A stretch of DNA of 36,678 nucleotides from Mycobacterium sp. (lineage in GTDB: Bacteria; Actinomycetota; Actinomycetes; Mycobacteriales; Mycobacteriaceae). Of this stretch, positions 27,063-35,651 are shown in pieces. Position numbers and translations under genes: made by a program. How positions within the stretch are numbered: position 1 is the stretch's first letter; each line of letters starts with the position of its first letter. The notes under the pieces are model-generated. The model saw only the letters and a list, made by a program, of their open reading frames with translations. It ran no database searches and was not told the DNA's origin. The stretch is from the NCBI RefSeq assembly GCF_019247615.1, contig NZ_JAFBAT010000243.1:1-36678 (forward strand). The letters are read 5' to 3'.

Positions 27063-27398
27063 TTCGTCCGTGCGGCCTCTCTGCAATTAGTCGGCTTTCG
27101 CGTCGTTCGGCGGGAGTAACCCGAGAGCTTCCCTGTGAGATAAGGAGTCTGAATGCGGCTACGGCCATCGATCGAAGCGGCCGACCTGCCCCAGATCCGG
27201 AGAGCCCGGCAGCCACTACCGAGGACCGCCCGATGCAGACCCGGGCTGCTCCCTGGTGACGTGCGCGCTGACACGCTGGAACGGCACGCGCGGATCTGCG
27301 CCTACCGCACCGTTTGCTCGGGCCGAAACCGGCCCAGAACGCTCCCACTCTACACGGGCCGAGTTCGCCGGCCAGCGGGCACTCGGGATTTGCCGGAG
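27063..27398 (-). other. 336-base spacer between rpsO and gpsI (leader, possible promoter and hairpin)
   Basis: No convincing gene. In M. tuberculosis, as I recall, lppU lies here; I see no signal peptide or lipobox, so lppU is absent or too decayed to recognise. On the minus strand a TAGAGT hexamer near 27350 could be a -10 for gpsI, with only a weak -35. A perfect GGGCCG/CGGCCC hairpin follows it within the leader. E. coli pnp controls itself through such a leader; the same here is only an analogy. Confidence 0.5.
27320..27335 (-). terminator. GC-rich hairpin in the rpsO-gpsI spacer
   Basis: GGGCCG-AAAC-CGGCCC: a perfect 6-base stem with a 4-base loop, about 65 bases after the rpsO stop. 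There is no U-tract. It could be a weak terminator, an RNA-processing stop, or a structure in the gpsI leader. Confidence 0.4.
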
Positions 27399-27668
27399 TC
27401 AGCGACGCAGGCCCAGGCGCTCGATGAGCGAGCGGTAACGCTCGACGTCGATCTGGGAGATGTATTTGATCAGCCGCCGCCGGCGGCCCACCAGCAGCAG
27501 CAGCCCCCGCCGCGAGTGGTGGTCGTGCTTGTGCACCTTGAGGTGCTCGGTCAGGTCCGCGATCCGCTTGGTCAGCAGAGCGATCTGCGCCTCGGGGGAT
27601 CCGGTGTCGGTGTCATGCAAGCCGTACTGACCCAGAATTTCTTTTTTCTGCTCGGCCGTAAGCGCCAC
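27399..27668 (-). CDS. rpsO: 30S ribosomal protein S15 (uS15), 89 aa
   Basis: Small-subunit protein that binds the 16S rRNA central domain early in assembly. Sequence: [38 protein letters not shown], then [20 protein letters not shown] and the C-terminal [14 protein letters not shown]. Full family length (89 aa). The start is GTG, fixed by the family N-terminus and a GGAGAGAG ribosome site just upstream. A longer in-frame reading exists but runs into non-conserved Arg/Pro-rich sequence. Lies between ribF (upstream, 88-base gap) and gpsI. Confidence 0.98.
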   Translation of the reverse strand: MALTAEQKKEILGQYGLHDTDTGSPEAQIALLTKRIADLTEHLKVHKHDHHSRRGLLLLVGRRRRLIKYISQIDVERYRSLIERLGLRR

Positions 27669-27756
27669 GAAACTCTCTCCATCATTCGGTCCGCGATCAT
27701 CAGTGTCAGGACGCGGCCACCGCGAACCGCAGCACGCGCCGATGTCGACCGGCAGT

Positions 27757-28731
27757 TTAGCAGTCCGTGAGCAGGGCACGCGCCCTGTCGGTGTCCTCAC
27801 CCATCGCGGCGACGAGGTCTTTCACGGAGTCGAACTTGCGCTGACCGCGGATGCGCGCGACGAAGTCGAGCGCCACATGCTGTCCGTACAGGTCGGCCGC
27901 AGTGTCGAGGACGAACGCCTCGACGGTGCGGGTGCGTCCGGAGAAGGTGGGGTTGGTGCCGACGGACACCGCCGCCTGGTAGCGCTCGCCCGGCACCACC
28001 GTGCCGGTGACCGGTCCGTGCCCGAGGACCGTGAACCAGGCCGCGTACACGCCGTCGGCCGGGATGGCCGAGTACATCGGCGGAGCCACGTTGGCCGTCG
28101 GAAAGCCCAGCTCGGCGCCGCGACCGCAACCGCGGACCACCACGCCCTCGACGCGGTGCGGGCGGCCCAGCGCCTCGGTCGCCGCGACCATGTCGCCGGC
28201 GTCCACGCAGGCCCGGATGTACGTGGAGGAGAACGTCACGGTCTCGTTGCTGTGGTGCTCCGACAGCAGTGACATGGACTCCACCGCGAACCCGAATCGC
28301 TCGCCAGCGCGCCGCAGGGTGTCGACGTTGCCGGCCGCCTTCTTGCCAAAGGTGAAGTTCTCGCCCACCACGACCTCCACCACGTGCAGGTTTTCCACCA
28401 GCAGCTCGTGGATGTAGCGCTCCGGCGTGAGTTTCATGAAATCCGTCGTGAACGGCATGACGAGGAAGACGTCGATACCGAGGTCCTCGACGAGCTCGGC
28501 GCGACGGGTGAGCGTCGTCAGCTGGGCCGGGTGACTGCCTGGATAGACCACTTCCATCGGGTGCGGGTCGAACGTCATCAGCACGGCCGGCACATTGCGC
28601 GCGCGCCCGGCCTTCACCGCATGGGCGATCAGCTCGGCGTGGCCGCGATGCACCCCGTCGAACACCCCGATCGTGAGGACGCATCTGCCCCAGTCCGTGG
28701 GAATCTCGTCCTGGCCGCGCCACCGCTGCAC
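27757..28731 (-). CDS. ribF: Bifunctional riboflavin kinase / FAD synthetase
   Basis: Phosphorylates riboflavin to FMN and adenylates FMN to FAD. The N-terminal nucleotidyltransferase (~1-185) has [21 protein letters not shown] and the late FSSTYIR motif. The C-terminal flavokinase (~190-320) has [11 protein letters not shown], the PTAN metal/ATP motif, and [11 protein letters not shown] and the ending region [12 protein letters not shown]. The GTG start ([11 protein letters not shown]) is chosen to match mycobacterial RibF; 14 more in-frame codons upstream look unrelated. 324 aa, slightly shorter at the C-terminus than I recall for M. tuberculosis (331). Divergent from mntR; upstream of rpsO on the same strand. 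Confidence 0.96.
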   Translation of the reverse strand: MQRWRGQDEIPTDWGRCVLTIGVFDGVHRGHAELIAHAVKAGRARNVPAVLMTFDPHPMEVVYPGSHPAQLTTLTRRAELVEDLGIDVFLVMPFTTDFMKLTPERYIHELLVENLHVVEVVVGENFTFGKKAAGNVDTLRRAGERFGFAVESMSLLSEHHSNETVTFSSTYIRACVDAGDMVAATEALGRPHRVEGVVVRGCGRGAELGFPTANVAPPMYSAIPADGVYAAWFTVLGHGPVTGTVVPGERYQAAVSVGTNPTFSGRTRTVEAFVLDTAADLYGQHVALDFVARIRGQRKFDSVKDLVAAMGEDTDRARALLTDC

Positions 28732-28809
28732 GACCGCAAGCCTACGGCCCCGAAGCGGGGGATGGCGCGCCATCCCAGCGAGACATCCTCACCGGGGCCC
28801 TCGTGGCCC

Positions 28810-28815
28810 TAAACT
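28810..28815 (+). promoter_or_regulatory. Candidate -10 of mntR/sirR (leaderless type)
   Basis: TAAACT ending 7 bases before the GTG start, so the mRNA may begin at the start codon. It lies in the 91-base divergent spacer with ribF. Confidence 0.55.
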
Positions 28816-28822
28816 TCTGCTT

Positions 28823-29527
28823 GTGAGGGCTGACGACGGGCCTGGCGGTATCACCGCGGTCGGCCAGGACTATCTGAAGGTCATCTGGAATGCCCAGGAA
28901 TGGTCTTCGGAGGGGGGGCCCGCGAAGGTCAGCACCAAAATGCTGGCCGACCGGATCGGGGTTTCGGCCAGCACGGCCTCGGAGTCGATTCGCAAACTCG
29001 CCGAGCAGGGCCTGGTCGACCACGAGAAGTACGGGGCGGTGACGCTGACCGAGGCGGGGCGGCGTGCGGCGCTCGACGTGGTGCGCCGGCACCGGCTGCT
29101 CGAGACCTTTCTGGTCAACGAGCTCGGCTACGGCTGGGACGAGGTGCACGACGAGGCCGAGGTGCTCGAGCACGCGGTATCGGATCGCCTGGTGGCCCGT
29201 ATCGACGCCAAGCTGGGGTATCCGCGGCGCGACCCGCACGGCGACCCGATCCCCGCCTCGGACGGGCGCGTGCCCACGCCGCCGGCCCGACAGCTGTGGG
29301 CGTGCGGCGACGGGGATACCGGGACGGTGGCCCGAATCTCCGATGCCGATCCGCAGATGCTGCGCTATTTCGCCGACGTCGGGATCATCCTCGACTCCCG
29401 GCTGCGGGTCCTGACCCGCCGCGAATTCGCCGGCATGATCTCGGTTGCGATCGAATCGGATGACGGCTCGCGGAGCACGGTCGATCTGGGCAGTCCGGCG
29501 GCCCGTGCGATCTGGGTGGTGGCCTAG
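28823..29527 (+). CDS. mntR: DtxR-family metal-dependent repressor MntR (annotated SirR in M. tuberculosis, Rv2788), 234 aa
   Basis: Metal-sensing regulator. N-terminal winged helix: GQDYLKVIWNAQEW, MLADRIGVSASTASESIRKLAEQGLVDHEKYGAVTLT. The middle dimerisation/metal domain carries RRHRLLETFLVNELGY and HDEAEVLEHAVSDRLVARID, with the usual His/Glu ligands. A C-terminal FeoA/SH3-like domain (VARISDADPQMLRYFADVGII, RREFAGMISV) follows. Known in M. tuberculosis as the manganese-responsive MntR (previously SirR). GTG start supported by the -10 just upstream. Its stop shares CTAG with the stop of the convergent fadE21. Targets such as Mn transporter genes are not in the window. Confidence 0.92.
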   Translation: MRADDGPGGITAVGQDYLKVIWNAQEWSSEGGPAKVSTKMLADRIGVSASTASESIRKLAEQGLVDHEKYGAVTLTEAGRRAALDVVRRHRLLETFLVNELGYGWDEVHDEAEVLEHAVSDRLVARIDAKLGYPRRDPHGDPIPASDGRVPTPPARQLWACGDGDTGTVARISDADPQMLRYFADVGIILDSRLRVLTRREFAGMISVAIESDDGSRSTVDLGSPAARAIWVVA

Positions 29528-30771
29528 TCGGCCAACAGGCCTTTGGCGATGTGGGTCACCTGCACCTCGTTGCTGCCCGCATAGATCATCAGCGACTTGG
29601 CGTCCCGGGCGAGCTGCTCCACCCGGTATTCGGCCATGTAGCCGTTTCCGCCGAAAAGCTGCACGGCCTCCATCGCGACGTCGGTTGCCGCCTCCGACGA
29701 GTACAGCTTGATCGCCGATGCCTCGGCCAGCGTCAACGGTTTTCCGGCCCGCTGCCGCTCGATGGTGTGGAACACCATGTTCTGCACATTCATTCGGGCG
29801 ATCTCCATTTTTGCCAGCTTGAGCTGGATCAGCTGGAATTGCCCGATGTTCTTGCCCCAGAGCGTTCGCGTCTTGGCGTAATCCACGCACAGCCGGTGGC
29901 ATTCGTTGATGATGCCCAGCGCCATCATCGCGATCCCGATCCGTTCGGCGGCGAAGTTGGCGCGGGCGCTGTCGCGGCCGTCGCCATCGGCGTGCCGTTC
30001 GTTCTCGCCGAGCAGGCGGTCCGGCGTCAGCCGCACATTGTCGAAGAACAACTCGCCGGTCGGCGAGGACATCATGCCCATCTTCTTGAACGGCTTGCCC
30101 TGCGTGAGCCCCGGCATCCCCGCGTCCAGCACGAAGATCAGCACGGGCCGGTTGCGCCGGTCCACCTTCTTGTCCGGGGAGGCATCCCCGTCATCCAATT
30201 TGGCGTACACCACCAGCACGTCGGCGTAGGGCCCGTTGGTGATGAATGTCTTCTGCCCGTTGAGAATGTAGTCCGGGCCATCGCGTTTGACATGGGTCTT
30301 CATGCCGCCGAAGGCATCCGAGCCGGAGTCGGGCTCCGTAATGGCCCACGCCGCAATCTTTTTCAGCGTCATCAGGTCGGGCAGCCAGCGTTCCTTCTGG
30401 GCCAGCGTGCCGCGGCTCATGATCGTGGCCGCGCCCAGGCCGATGCTGACGGACGCGGTGCTCAGCAGTCCGATGCTGACGCCGGCCAATTCGGAGACCA
30501 GCACGGCCATCATCGATGCCTGGCCGCCCGATCCGAAACCGCCTGCGGCCCCGCTCTTTTCAGACTGCCCGCTCCGCTCGCGCTCCAGCATCGACTTGAC
30601 GGCCTCGGCGGCCATGGCGTCCAGGCCGAACTGGCTGAAGAGCTTGCGGGCAATCGGATACGGCGACAGCTGACCGCTTTCCAGTTCGTCCAGATGGGGC
30701 CGGATTTCCTTGCCGATGAACTGACGAACGGCATCCCGAACCATCAGATCGGTGTCGGACCATTCGATCAT
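29524..30771 (-). CDS. fadE21: Acyl-CoA dehydrogenase FadE21-like, 415 aa
   Basis: FAD-dependent acyl-CoA dehydrogenase: IAAWAITEPDSGSDAFGGM and YILNGQKTFITNGPYADVLVV mark the FAD/substrate domain, QLFGGNGYMAEYRVEQLARDAK the C-terminus. The usual MCAD catalytic Glu (EGT) is not there: the motif reads IYAGSNEV. Glu in the ANFAAERIGI helix may be the base instead, as in isovaleryl-CoA dehydrogenase. An unusual Gly/Ser stretch (SGAAGGFGSGGQA) lies near residue 80. Eleven bases after ltp1 on the same strand, so probably one operon; the pair matches Rv2790c-Rv2789c as I recall. Convergent overlap with mntR. Confidence 0.92.
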   Translation of the reverse strand: MIEWSDTDLMVRDAVRQFIGKEIRPHLDELESGQLSPYPIARKLFSQFGLDAMAAEAVKSMLERERSGQSEKSGAAGGFGSGGQASMMAVLVSELAGVSIGLLSTASVSIGLGAATIMSRGTLAQKERWLPDLMTLKKIAAWAITEPDSGSDAFGGMKTHVKRDGPDYILNGQKTFITNGPYADVLVVYAKLDDGDASPDKKVDRRNRPVLIFVLDAGMPGLTQGKPFKKMGMMSSPTGELFFDNVRLTPDRLLGENERHADGDGRDSARANFAAERIGIAMMALGIINECHRLCVDYAKTRTLWGKNIGQFQLIQLKLAKMEIARMNVQNMVFHTIERQRAGKPLTLAEASAIKLYSSEAATDVAMEAVQLFGGNGYMAEYRVEQLARDAKSLMIYAGSNEVQVTHIAKGLLAD

Positions 30772-30782
30772 GTCAGTGGGGT

Positions 30783-31985
30783 TCAGCGTTCGGCGCGCTG
30801 GTAGGCGGTGACGACCGCCGCGCCCCCCAGCCCGATGTTGTGCTGCAGAGCCGCGGACACGTTGTCGACCTGACGCTTGTCCGCGGTGCCCCGCAGCTGC
30901 CAGGTCAGCTCGGCGCACTGCGCCAACCCCGTCGCGCCCAGCGGGTGACCCTTGGAGATCAGGCCGCCGGATGGGTTGACCACCCAGCGCCCGCCGTAGG
31001 TGGTGTCGCCGTTGTCGACGAGCTTGGGCGCCTCGCCGGGGCCGCACAGTCCGAGCGCCTCGTAGAGCAGCAGCTCATTGGCCGAGAAGCAGTCGTGCAG
31101 CTCGATCACCTGGAAGTCCTCGGGACCCAACCCGGATTGGTCGTAAACCCGTTGCGCCGCCTGGACATTCATGTCGTAGCCGATGAGATTCTTGGCGCTG
31201 CCGTCAAAGGTCGACGCGAAGTCGGTGGTCATCGCCTGGCCGACGATCTCCACGGCCTGGCCGGCCAGGCCGTGGCTGTCGACGAAGGACTCCGAGGCCA
31301 CGATCGCCGCCCCCGAACCGTCCGACGTCGGCGAGCACTGCAGCTTGGTCAGCGGGTCGGAGATCATCCGCGACGCCAGGATGTCGTCGAGCGTGTAGGA
31401 CTCCTGGAACTGCGCGAACGGATTGTTGACGGAGTGCTTGTGGTTCTTGTAGCCGATCTTGGCGAAATGCTCTGCGGTGGTGCCGTACTGGCGCATGTGT
31501 TCGCGGCCCGCCGCGCCGAACATCCACGGTGCGACGGGCATCGCGAACTCGTCGATCTCGGCCATGGCCTTGACGTGCCTGCCCATCGGCGATTCGCGGT
31601 CCTGGGCGCCGCCACTCAAGGCGCCGGGCTGCATCTTCTCGAAGCCGAGCGCGACGGCGCAGTCCACGATCCCGCCGCGGACGGCTTGTGCCGCCAAGAA
31701 CAGCGCCGTCGAACCGGTAGAGCAGTTGTTGTTGACGTTGACGATGGGAATCCCGGTCATGCCCAGCTCGTAGAGCGCCCGCTGCCCGGAGGTCGAGTCA
31801 CCGGCGACGTAGCCGACGAACCCCTGCTCCACCTCGCGATAGTCGATGCCGGCGTCTTGCAGCGCGTTCGTTCCCGACTCGCGAGCCATGTCCGGGTAAT
31901 CCCAGCCCTCTCGGCGGCCCGGCTTTTCAAACTTCGTCATGCCGACGCCGACGACGTAGACCCTGTTGGACCCCTTGTTGGACAT
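30783..31985 (-). CDS. ltp1: Thiolase-like lipid transfer protein Ltp1 (SCP-x thiolase type), 400 aa
   Basis: Thiolase superfamily protein of the SCP-x type. [14 protein letters not shown] carries the nucleophilic Cys, [12 protein letters not shown] is the SCP-x thiolase signature, and [15 protein letters not shown] holds the catalytic His; the final strand is [16 protein letters not shown], where classical thiolases have a second Cys (CxGxGxG) that is missing here. Such proteins may be retro-aldol or thiolytic C-C lyases working with DUF35 partners in steroid or fatty-acid breakdown, or non-standard thiolases. First gene of the ltp1-fadE21 operon; a AAAGG site lies upstream of the ATG. No DUF35 gene is adjacent. 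Confidence 0.92.
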   Translation of the reverse strand: MSNKGSNRVYVVGVGMTKFEKPGRREGWDYPDMARESGTNALQDAGIDYREVEQGFVGYVAGDSTSGQRALYELGMTGIPIVNVNNNCSTGSTALFLAAQAVRGGIVDCAVALGFEKMQPGALSGGAQDRESPMGRHVKAMAEIDEFAMPVAPWMFGAAGREHMRQYGTTAEHFAKIGYKNHKHSVNNPFAQFQESYTLDDILASRMISDPLTKLQCSPTSDGSGAAIVASESFVDSHGLAGQAVEIVGQAMTTDFASTFDGSAKNLIGYDMNVQAAQRVYDQSGLGPEDFQVIELHDCFSANELLLYEALGLCGPGEAPKLVDNGDTTYGGRWVVNPSGGLISKGHPLGATGLAQCAELTWQLRGTADKRQVDNVSAALQHNIGLGGAAVVTAYQRAER

Positions 31986-32147
31986 GCGCGCACCTTTCGA
32001 CCCTTGGGTTTTTTGACACCCGTCTAGTCGGCAGCTTAACCGCGCGGCTCGTCGGCAGGAACCCCGCGTGAGCGCTATCCGCCGGATGCCCGTTCAGGCG
32101 TGACTGCGTAGGCTCGAACCGACACCGACGACGAAAGACTCACGATC

Positions 32148-32918
32148 ATGAAGGCAACGGTCACTCCCGAAGCCGACCAAGCCATCACCGAAATCGCACA
32201 GCGCCACGGGCTGTCCCGAGAGGCGGTGCTGGCAATGCTGTTCTCCCTGCGCGCCGGCGGCGGCACGATGGCCCAGTTCGCCATCCCGGAGCTCGGCGGG
32301 ACCGGACAATGGATGCGGGGCGGGATGACGATGGTCGGCGACATGTTCGACAACGCGCTCAAGGCACGCGTCGACGCGCTCTGCAACGAGCTGGTGCAAC
32401 TTCTCGCGACCACTCCCGTGTTTCCTCCCTCGTCGAACTGGTGGCCGGCCGAGCTCGGCGTCCCGAGCGCCTCGGGCGGTCAGAACAATGTGCGCTACGC
32501 CTTCTTCCCGGCCACTCGGCGGCTGGCAATCCAGATCGACGGAGTTACCCGGGTTTTCGACACGGGCGAGCACCACATCAGCGGCGTGCAACAACAGCAG
32601 GGTGGCGGCTACGGCTCGGTGAACTTCACCAGCCAGTTGGGCACCTTCGGCGTATCGACGCTGCGTGACCTCGGCACGCAACAGGCGGGGCAGGCCCCCA
32701 CGGCAGCGGCTCCGCCGCAGTTCCAGTCGCAGTACCAGTCCCACCCGACGCCGCACTTCGCGGCCGAGGCGCCGACGGCAGCGCCCGCGTCCGGCGCGGC
32801 CGGTGATTCCGCGGCCATCGTGGCGGCCATCGAATCCCTGGCCGACCTGCATCAGCGGGGCATCCTCTCCGACGAGGAGTTCGCCGCGAAGAAGGCCGAA
32901 CTGCTCGGCCGGCTCTGA
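32148..32918 (+). CDS. SHOCT-domain protein, 256 aa
   Basis: The C-terminal ~30 residues (ESLADLHQRGILSDEEFAAKKAELLGRL) are a SHOCT oligomerisation domain. The N-terminal ~40 residues (VTPEADQAITEIAQRHGLSREAVLAML) look like a helical, possibly DNA-binding, region. The middle (GGQNNVRYAFFPATRRLAIQIDG, VFDTGEHHISGVQQQQGGG) is unassigned, and a Gln/Pro/Ala-rich linker precedes SHOCT. No signal peptide or membrane segment. It lies alone between divergent ltp1 and convergent truB. Function unknown; SHOCT suggests self-association. Confidence 0.85.
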   Translation: MKATVTPEADQAITEIAQRHGLSREAVLAMLFSLRAGGGTMAQFAIPELGGTGQWMRGGMTMVGDMFDNALKARVDALCNELVQLLATTPVFPPSSNWWPAELGVPSASGGQNNVRYAFFPATRRLAIQIDGVTRVFDTGEHHISGVQQQQGGGYGSVNFTSQLGTFGVSTLRDLGTQQAGQAPTAAAPPQFQSQYQSHPTPHFAAEAPTAAPASGAAGDSAAIVAAIESLADLHQRGILSDEEFAAKKAELLGRL

Positions 32919-32937
32919 CGCGCCGGCGCCTCCCGCC

Positions 32938-33828
32938 CTACAGCGTGGCAGGCCGGAGCACCACCACCGACTTGGTCCGCTGGCCCGCGTCGCGCAGCAG
33001 CGCGATCACCCGACCGTCGGCTGCGGTGGCGGCGTAGATCCCGTCGATGCCGCCCGGCCGCAGGGGACGACCATGGCCGGTGGCTTCCGCCTCTTCGGCG
33101 GACAGGTCGCGGCGCGGAAACATCAGCAGGCACGCCTGATCCAGGGTCAAGCTCAGCCGGGGCGAGTCGGCCAGTTCGTCGAGCGGGCACGCCATTTCCA
33201 GCCCGAAGCGCCCGACGCGGGTGCGCCGCAAAGCCGTCAGATGCCCGCCGACGCCCAGCACGCGGCCCAGATCGCGGGCCAACGCCCGGACGTAGGTTCC
33301 CGACGAGCAGTCGACCTCCACCTCGACATCGACGGTTTCGCCGCCATGGTGCGCGGCCAGCACCTCGAAACGGTCGATGCGCACCGGACGGGCCGCCAGC
33401 TCGACGGCCGCACCCTCGCGGATCAGCCGATAGGCGCGACGGCCACCCACCTTGATCGCGCTGACCGCCGAAGGCACCTGCTGGATCTCGCCGCGCATGT
33501 CGGCGATCGCGGCCGCGATCGCCTCGTCGCTCACATGCTCGGCCGAAACGGTTTGCACCACTTCACCTTCCGCGTCGTCGGTGGACGTGGCCTGGCCCAG
33601 GCGGATGGTGGCGGCATACGACTTGGAACTCGTCGTCAGCAGTCCGAGGATCTTGGTGGCGCGCTCGACGCCGATCACCAGGACGCCGGTGGCCATGGGG
33701 TCCAGCGTTCCGGCGTGCCCGACCCTGCGGGTGGCAAAGATGCGCCGGCAGCGCCCCACGACGTCGTGACTGGTCATTCCGGCCGGCTTGTCGACGACGA
33801 GGATGCCCGGGATGCCCGGATCGCTCAC
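32938..33828 (-). CDS. truB: tRNA pseudouridine-55 synthase TruB
   Basis: Makes pseudouridine 55 in the T-loop of tRNAs. [17 protein letters not shown], catalytic Asp43 in [12 protein letters not shown], the [20 protein letters not shown] strand, and [13 protein letters not shown] (motif III) are all present; the C-terminus carries a PUA-like tail. 296 aa, normal length. The GTG start overlaps the pptT stop (GTGA), and upstream in-frame codons lie inside pptT. Third gene of the pptH-pptT-truB operon; converges with the SHOCT gene 19 bases away. Confidence 0.96.
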   Translation of the reverse strand: MSDPGIPGILVVDKPAGMTSHDVVGRCRRIFATRRVGHAGTLDPMATGVLVIGVERATKILGLLTTSSKSYAATIRLGQATSTDDAEGEVVQTVSAEHVSDEAIAAAIADMRGEIQQVPSAVSAIKVGGRRAYRLIREGAAVELAARPVRIDRFEVLAAHHGGETVDVEVEVDCSSGTYVRALARDLGRVLGVGGHLTALRRTRVGRFGLEMACPLDELADSPRLSLTLDQACLLMFPRRDLSAEEAEATGHGRPLRPGGIDGIYAATAADGRVIALLRDAGQRTKSVVVLRPATL

Positions 33829-34511
33829 AGGACGATCGCGGTCAGAACCAGCCCGCGCTCCACCGACCAGCGGCCCCGCAGCGCCGTCAGCGGCGGACCG
33901 GACAGCGCCTCCCCGTCGATCAGGATCTTCGAGACGAACACTCCCGTGGTGATCCCGTCGGGCGGGTCGAGGTCGAACACGACATGGGCGTCCTCGAAAC
34001 CCAGCCACCGCTTGGTCAGGGGAAACCAGGCCTTATAGGTTGCCTCCTTGGCGCAGAACAGGATTCGGTCCCAATGTAGGCCCTGCGGCAACACGGCGAG
34101 CTCGTGGCGCTCCTCTTCGAGCGTGATCGCGTCCAGCACGCCGTCCGGCAGCACGTCGTGCGGTTCGGCGTCGATGCCCACCGACCGCACCGGCCCGGTC
34201 CGTCCCACCACCGCGCCACGGTAACCCGTGCAGTGCGTGAGGCTGCCCACCACGCCGTCGGGCCAGCACGGTTCTCCCTTGTCGCCCTTGAGGATCGGCG
34301 CCGGCGGCACGCCGAGCTCGTTCAGCGCGATCCGGGCGCAGTGACGGACGGTGATGAACTCGTTGCGCCGCTTGGCGACCGACTTGGCGATCAGCGGCTC
34401 CTCTTCCGGCAAGGGGCTCAGGCCGGGGGGGTCGGAATACACCTCCGCGTACGCCAGGTCCTCGGATACGGTGTCGGGCAGCACCGACGACACCAACGTG
34501 CGCCGCGTCAT
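33825..34511 (-). CDS. pptT: 4'-Phosphopantetheinyl transferase PptT, 228 aa
   Basis: Transfers the phosphopantetheine arm of CoA to carrier domains of type I fatty-acid synthase-related, polyketide and non-ribosomal systems; essential for mycolate, mycobactin and cell-wall lipid synthesis in mycobacteria. Motifs: [20 protein letters not shown] (CoA region), Mg-binding VGIDAEPHD (Asp114, Glu116), and [17 protein letters not shown]. Sfp-type, close in length to M. tuberculosis PptT (227). The ATG overlaps the pptH stop (ATGA), so the enzyme and its opponent are translated together. Confidence 0.97.
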   Translation of the reverse strand: MTRRTLVSSVLPDTVSEDLAYAEVYSDPPGLSPLPEEEPLIAKSVAKRRNEFITVRHCARIALNELGVPPAPILKGDKGEPCWPDGVVGSLTHCTGYRGAVVGRTGPVRSVGIDAEPHDVLPDGVLDAITLEEERHELAVLPQGLHWDRILFCAKEATYKAWFPLTKRWLGFEDAHVVFDLDPPDGITTGVFVSKILIDGEALSGPPLTALRGRWSVERGLVLTAIVL

Positions 34512-35503
34512 CGGTTCTGCCGCTGCCGCAATCGTTCCCGGAACTGGGTGGCCTGCCGTCGCATCTCGGGGGTGATCACGAAGTGACCGCCGAAGTCGTT
34601 GAGATAGCCGGGCGCGTACTGGGGGTCCGGCAGCACCTGCCGCAGCCAGGCGTAGGGCTTGCGGCGCCGCCACTCCCGCGGGTAGCCGACCGATACTTCC
34701 TCGAAGCGCACGTCGTCGTACCACGTGGTGCGCGGGATGTGCAGGTGCCCGTACACCGAGCAGACCGCGTTGTAGCGCGTGTGCCAGTCGGCGGTCTTGG
34801 TGGTTCCGCACCACAGCGAGAACTCGGGGTAGAACAACGCGTCGCAGGGCTCGCGCACCAGCGGAAAATGGTTCACCAGCACGGTCGGCGTCATCCAGTC
34901 CAGCTCTTCCAGGCGGGCGCGGGTGGCGGCCAGCCGATCGCGGCACCAGGCCTCGCGCGTGGGGTACGGCTCGGGTGAGAGCAGAAATTCATCTGTGGCC
35001 ACCACATTGCGCTGCCGGGCGATCGCCAGGCCCTCGGCTTTGCTCGCCGCCCCGTCGGGCAAGAAGCTGTAGTCGTAGAGCAGGAACATCGGCACGATCG
35101 TCGCCGGGCCTCCGCGTTCGGTCCACACCGGGAACGGATGCTCGGGCGTGACCACGCCCATCTCGTCGCACATGTCGACCAGGTACTCGTAGCGCGCCCG
35201 GCCGAAGATCTGCCTCGGATCGCGATTGGTGGTCCACAGTTCATGGTTGCCCGGGACCCAGATCACCTTGGCGAATCGGCGCCGCAGCACGTCAAGCGCC
35301 CAACGGATCTCGTCGGTGCGTTCGGCGACGTCGCCGGCGACGATCAGCCAATCGTCCGGCGAGGACGGGTGCAGCGATTCGGTGACCGGCCTGTTGCCGA
35401 GATGCCCGGTGTGCAGGTCGGAAACCGCCCACAGTGTCGGTTGCGCGCCGTTTGCGGATTCCTGCCCCGGTCTGGGCTCTTTCCCGGATTCTTGCCAGGC
35501 CAC
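34508..35503 (-). CDS. pptH: Phosphopantetheinyl hydrolase PptH (metallophosphoesterase, Rv2795c-like), 331 aa
   Basis: Binuclear metallophosphoesterase: SDLHTGH (Asp29, His31), AGDVAE (Asp58), PGNHE (86-88), VNHFP and YGHLH in order. In M. tuberculosis Rv2795c (PptH) removes phosphopantetheine from carrier proteins and so opposes PptT, whose gene follows at once here. GTG start (MAWQESGKEP); a TACTCT hexamer lies 8 bases before it, inside an ACTAC-N5-GTAGT inverted repeat. First gene of the pptH-pptT-truB operon; divergent from the DUF3558-like gene. Confidence 0.95.
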   Translation of the reverse strand: MAWQESGKEPRPGQESANGAQPTLWAVSDLHTGHLGNRPVTESLHPSSPDDWLIVAGDVAERTDEIRWALDVLRRRFAKVIWVPGNHELWTTNRDPRQIFGRARYEYLVDMCDEMGVVTPEHPFPVWTERGGPATIVPMFLLYDYSFLPDGAASKAEGLAIARQRNVVATDEFLLSPEPYPTREAWCRDRLAATRARLEELDWMTPTVLVNHFPLVREPCDALFYPEFSLWCGTTKTADWHTRYNAVCSVYGHLHIPRTTWYDDVRFEEVSVGYPREWRRRKPYAWLRQVLPDPQYAPGYLNDFGGHFVITPEMRRQATQFRERLRQRQNR

Positions 35504-35504
35504 G

Positions 35505-35519
35505 ACTACCCAGAGTAGT
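35505..35519 (-). promoter_or_regulatory. Inverted repeat over the candidate -10 of the pptH operon
   Basis: ACTAC-CCAGA-GTAGT is a perfect 5-base inverted repeat. On the minus strand it contains TACTCT, a possible -10, whose end is 8 bases before the GTG start. A repressor bound here would block the whole operon. Five-base arms can occur by chance. Confidence 0.4.
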
Positions 35520-35587
35520 GAATCGGCGGAAAACGCCGGTTAGGGCACGGTACGTGATCGCCCGATGAGAACAAGTTCACCGTTCGC

Positions 35588-35616
35588 TGTGACGCCGCGC
35601 ACGTGACTTGTACACT
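35588..35616 (+). promoter_or_regulatory. Candidate promoter of the DUF3558-like gene
   Basis: TGTGAC (35588-35593) and TACACT (35611-35616) are separated by 17 bases. About 35 bases lie between the -10 and the ATG, including an AGGGGG ribosome site, so this would be a leadered mRNA. Confidence 0.4.
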
Positions 35617-35651
35617 CCCCGCAAGGGACCGCCGAGGCAGCAGGGGGTGTC

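Noticed and set aside
27043-27348. Minus-strand open frame considered as an lppU remnant
   Set aside because: No signal peptide or lipobox Cys and an Arg-rich composition; it does not look like a lipoprotein.
27153-27770. Plus-strand open frame across the rpsO-gpsI spacer
   Set aside because: Most of it is antisense to rpsO; no start signal and no recognisable protein.
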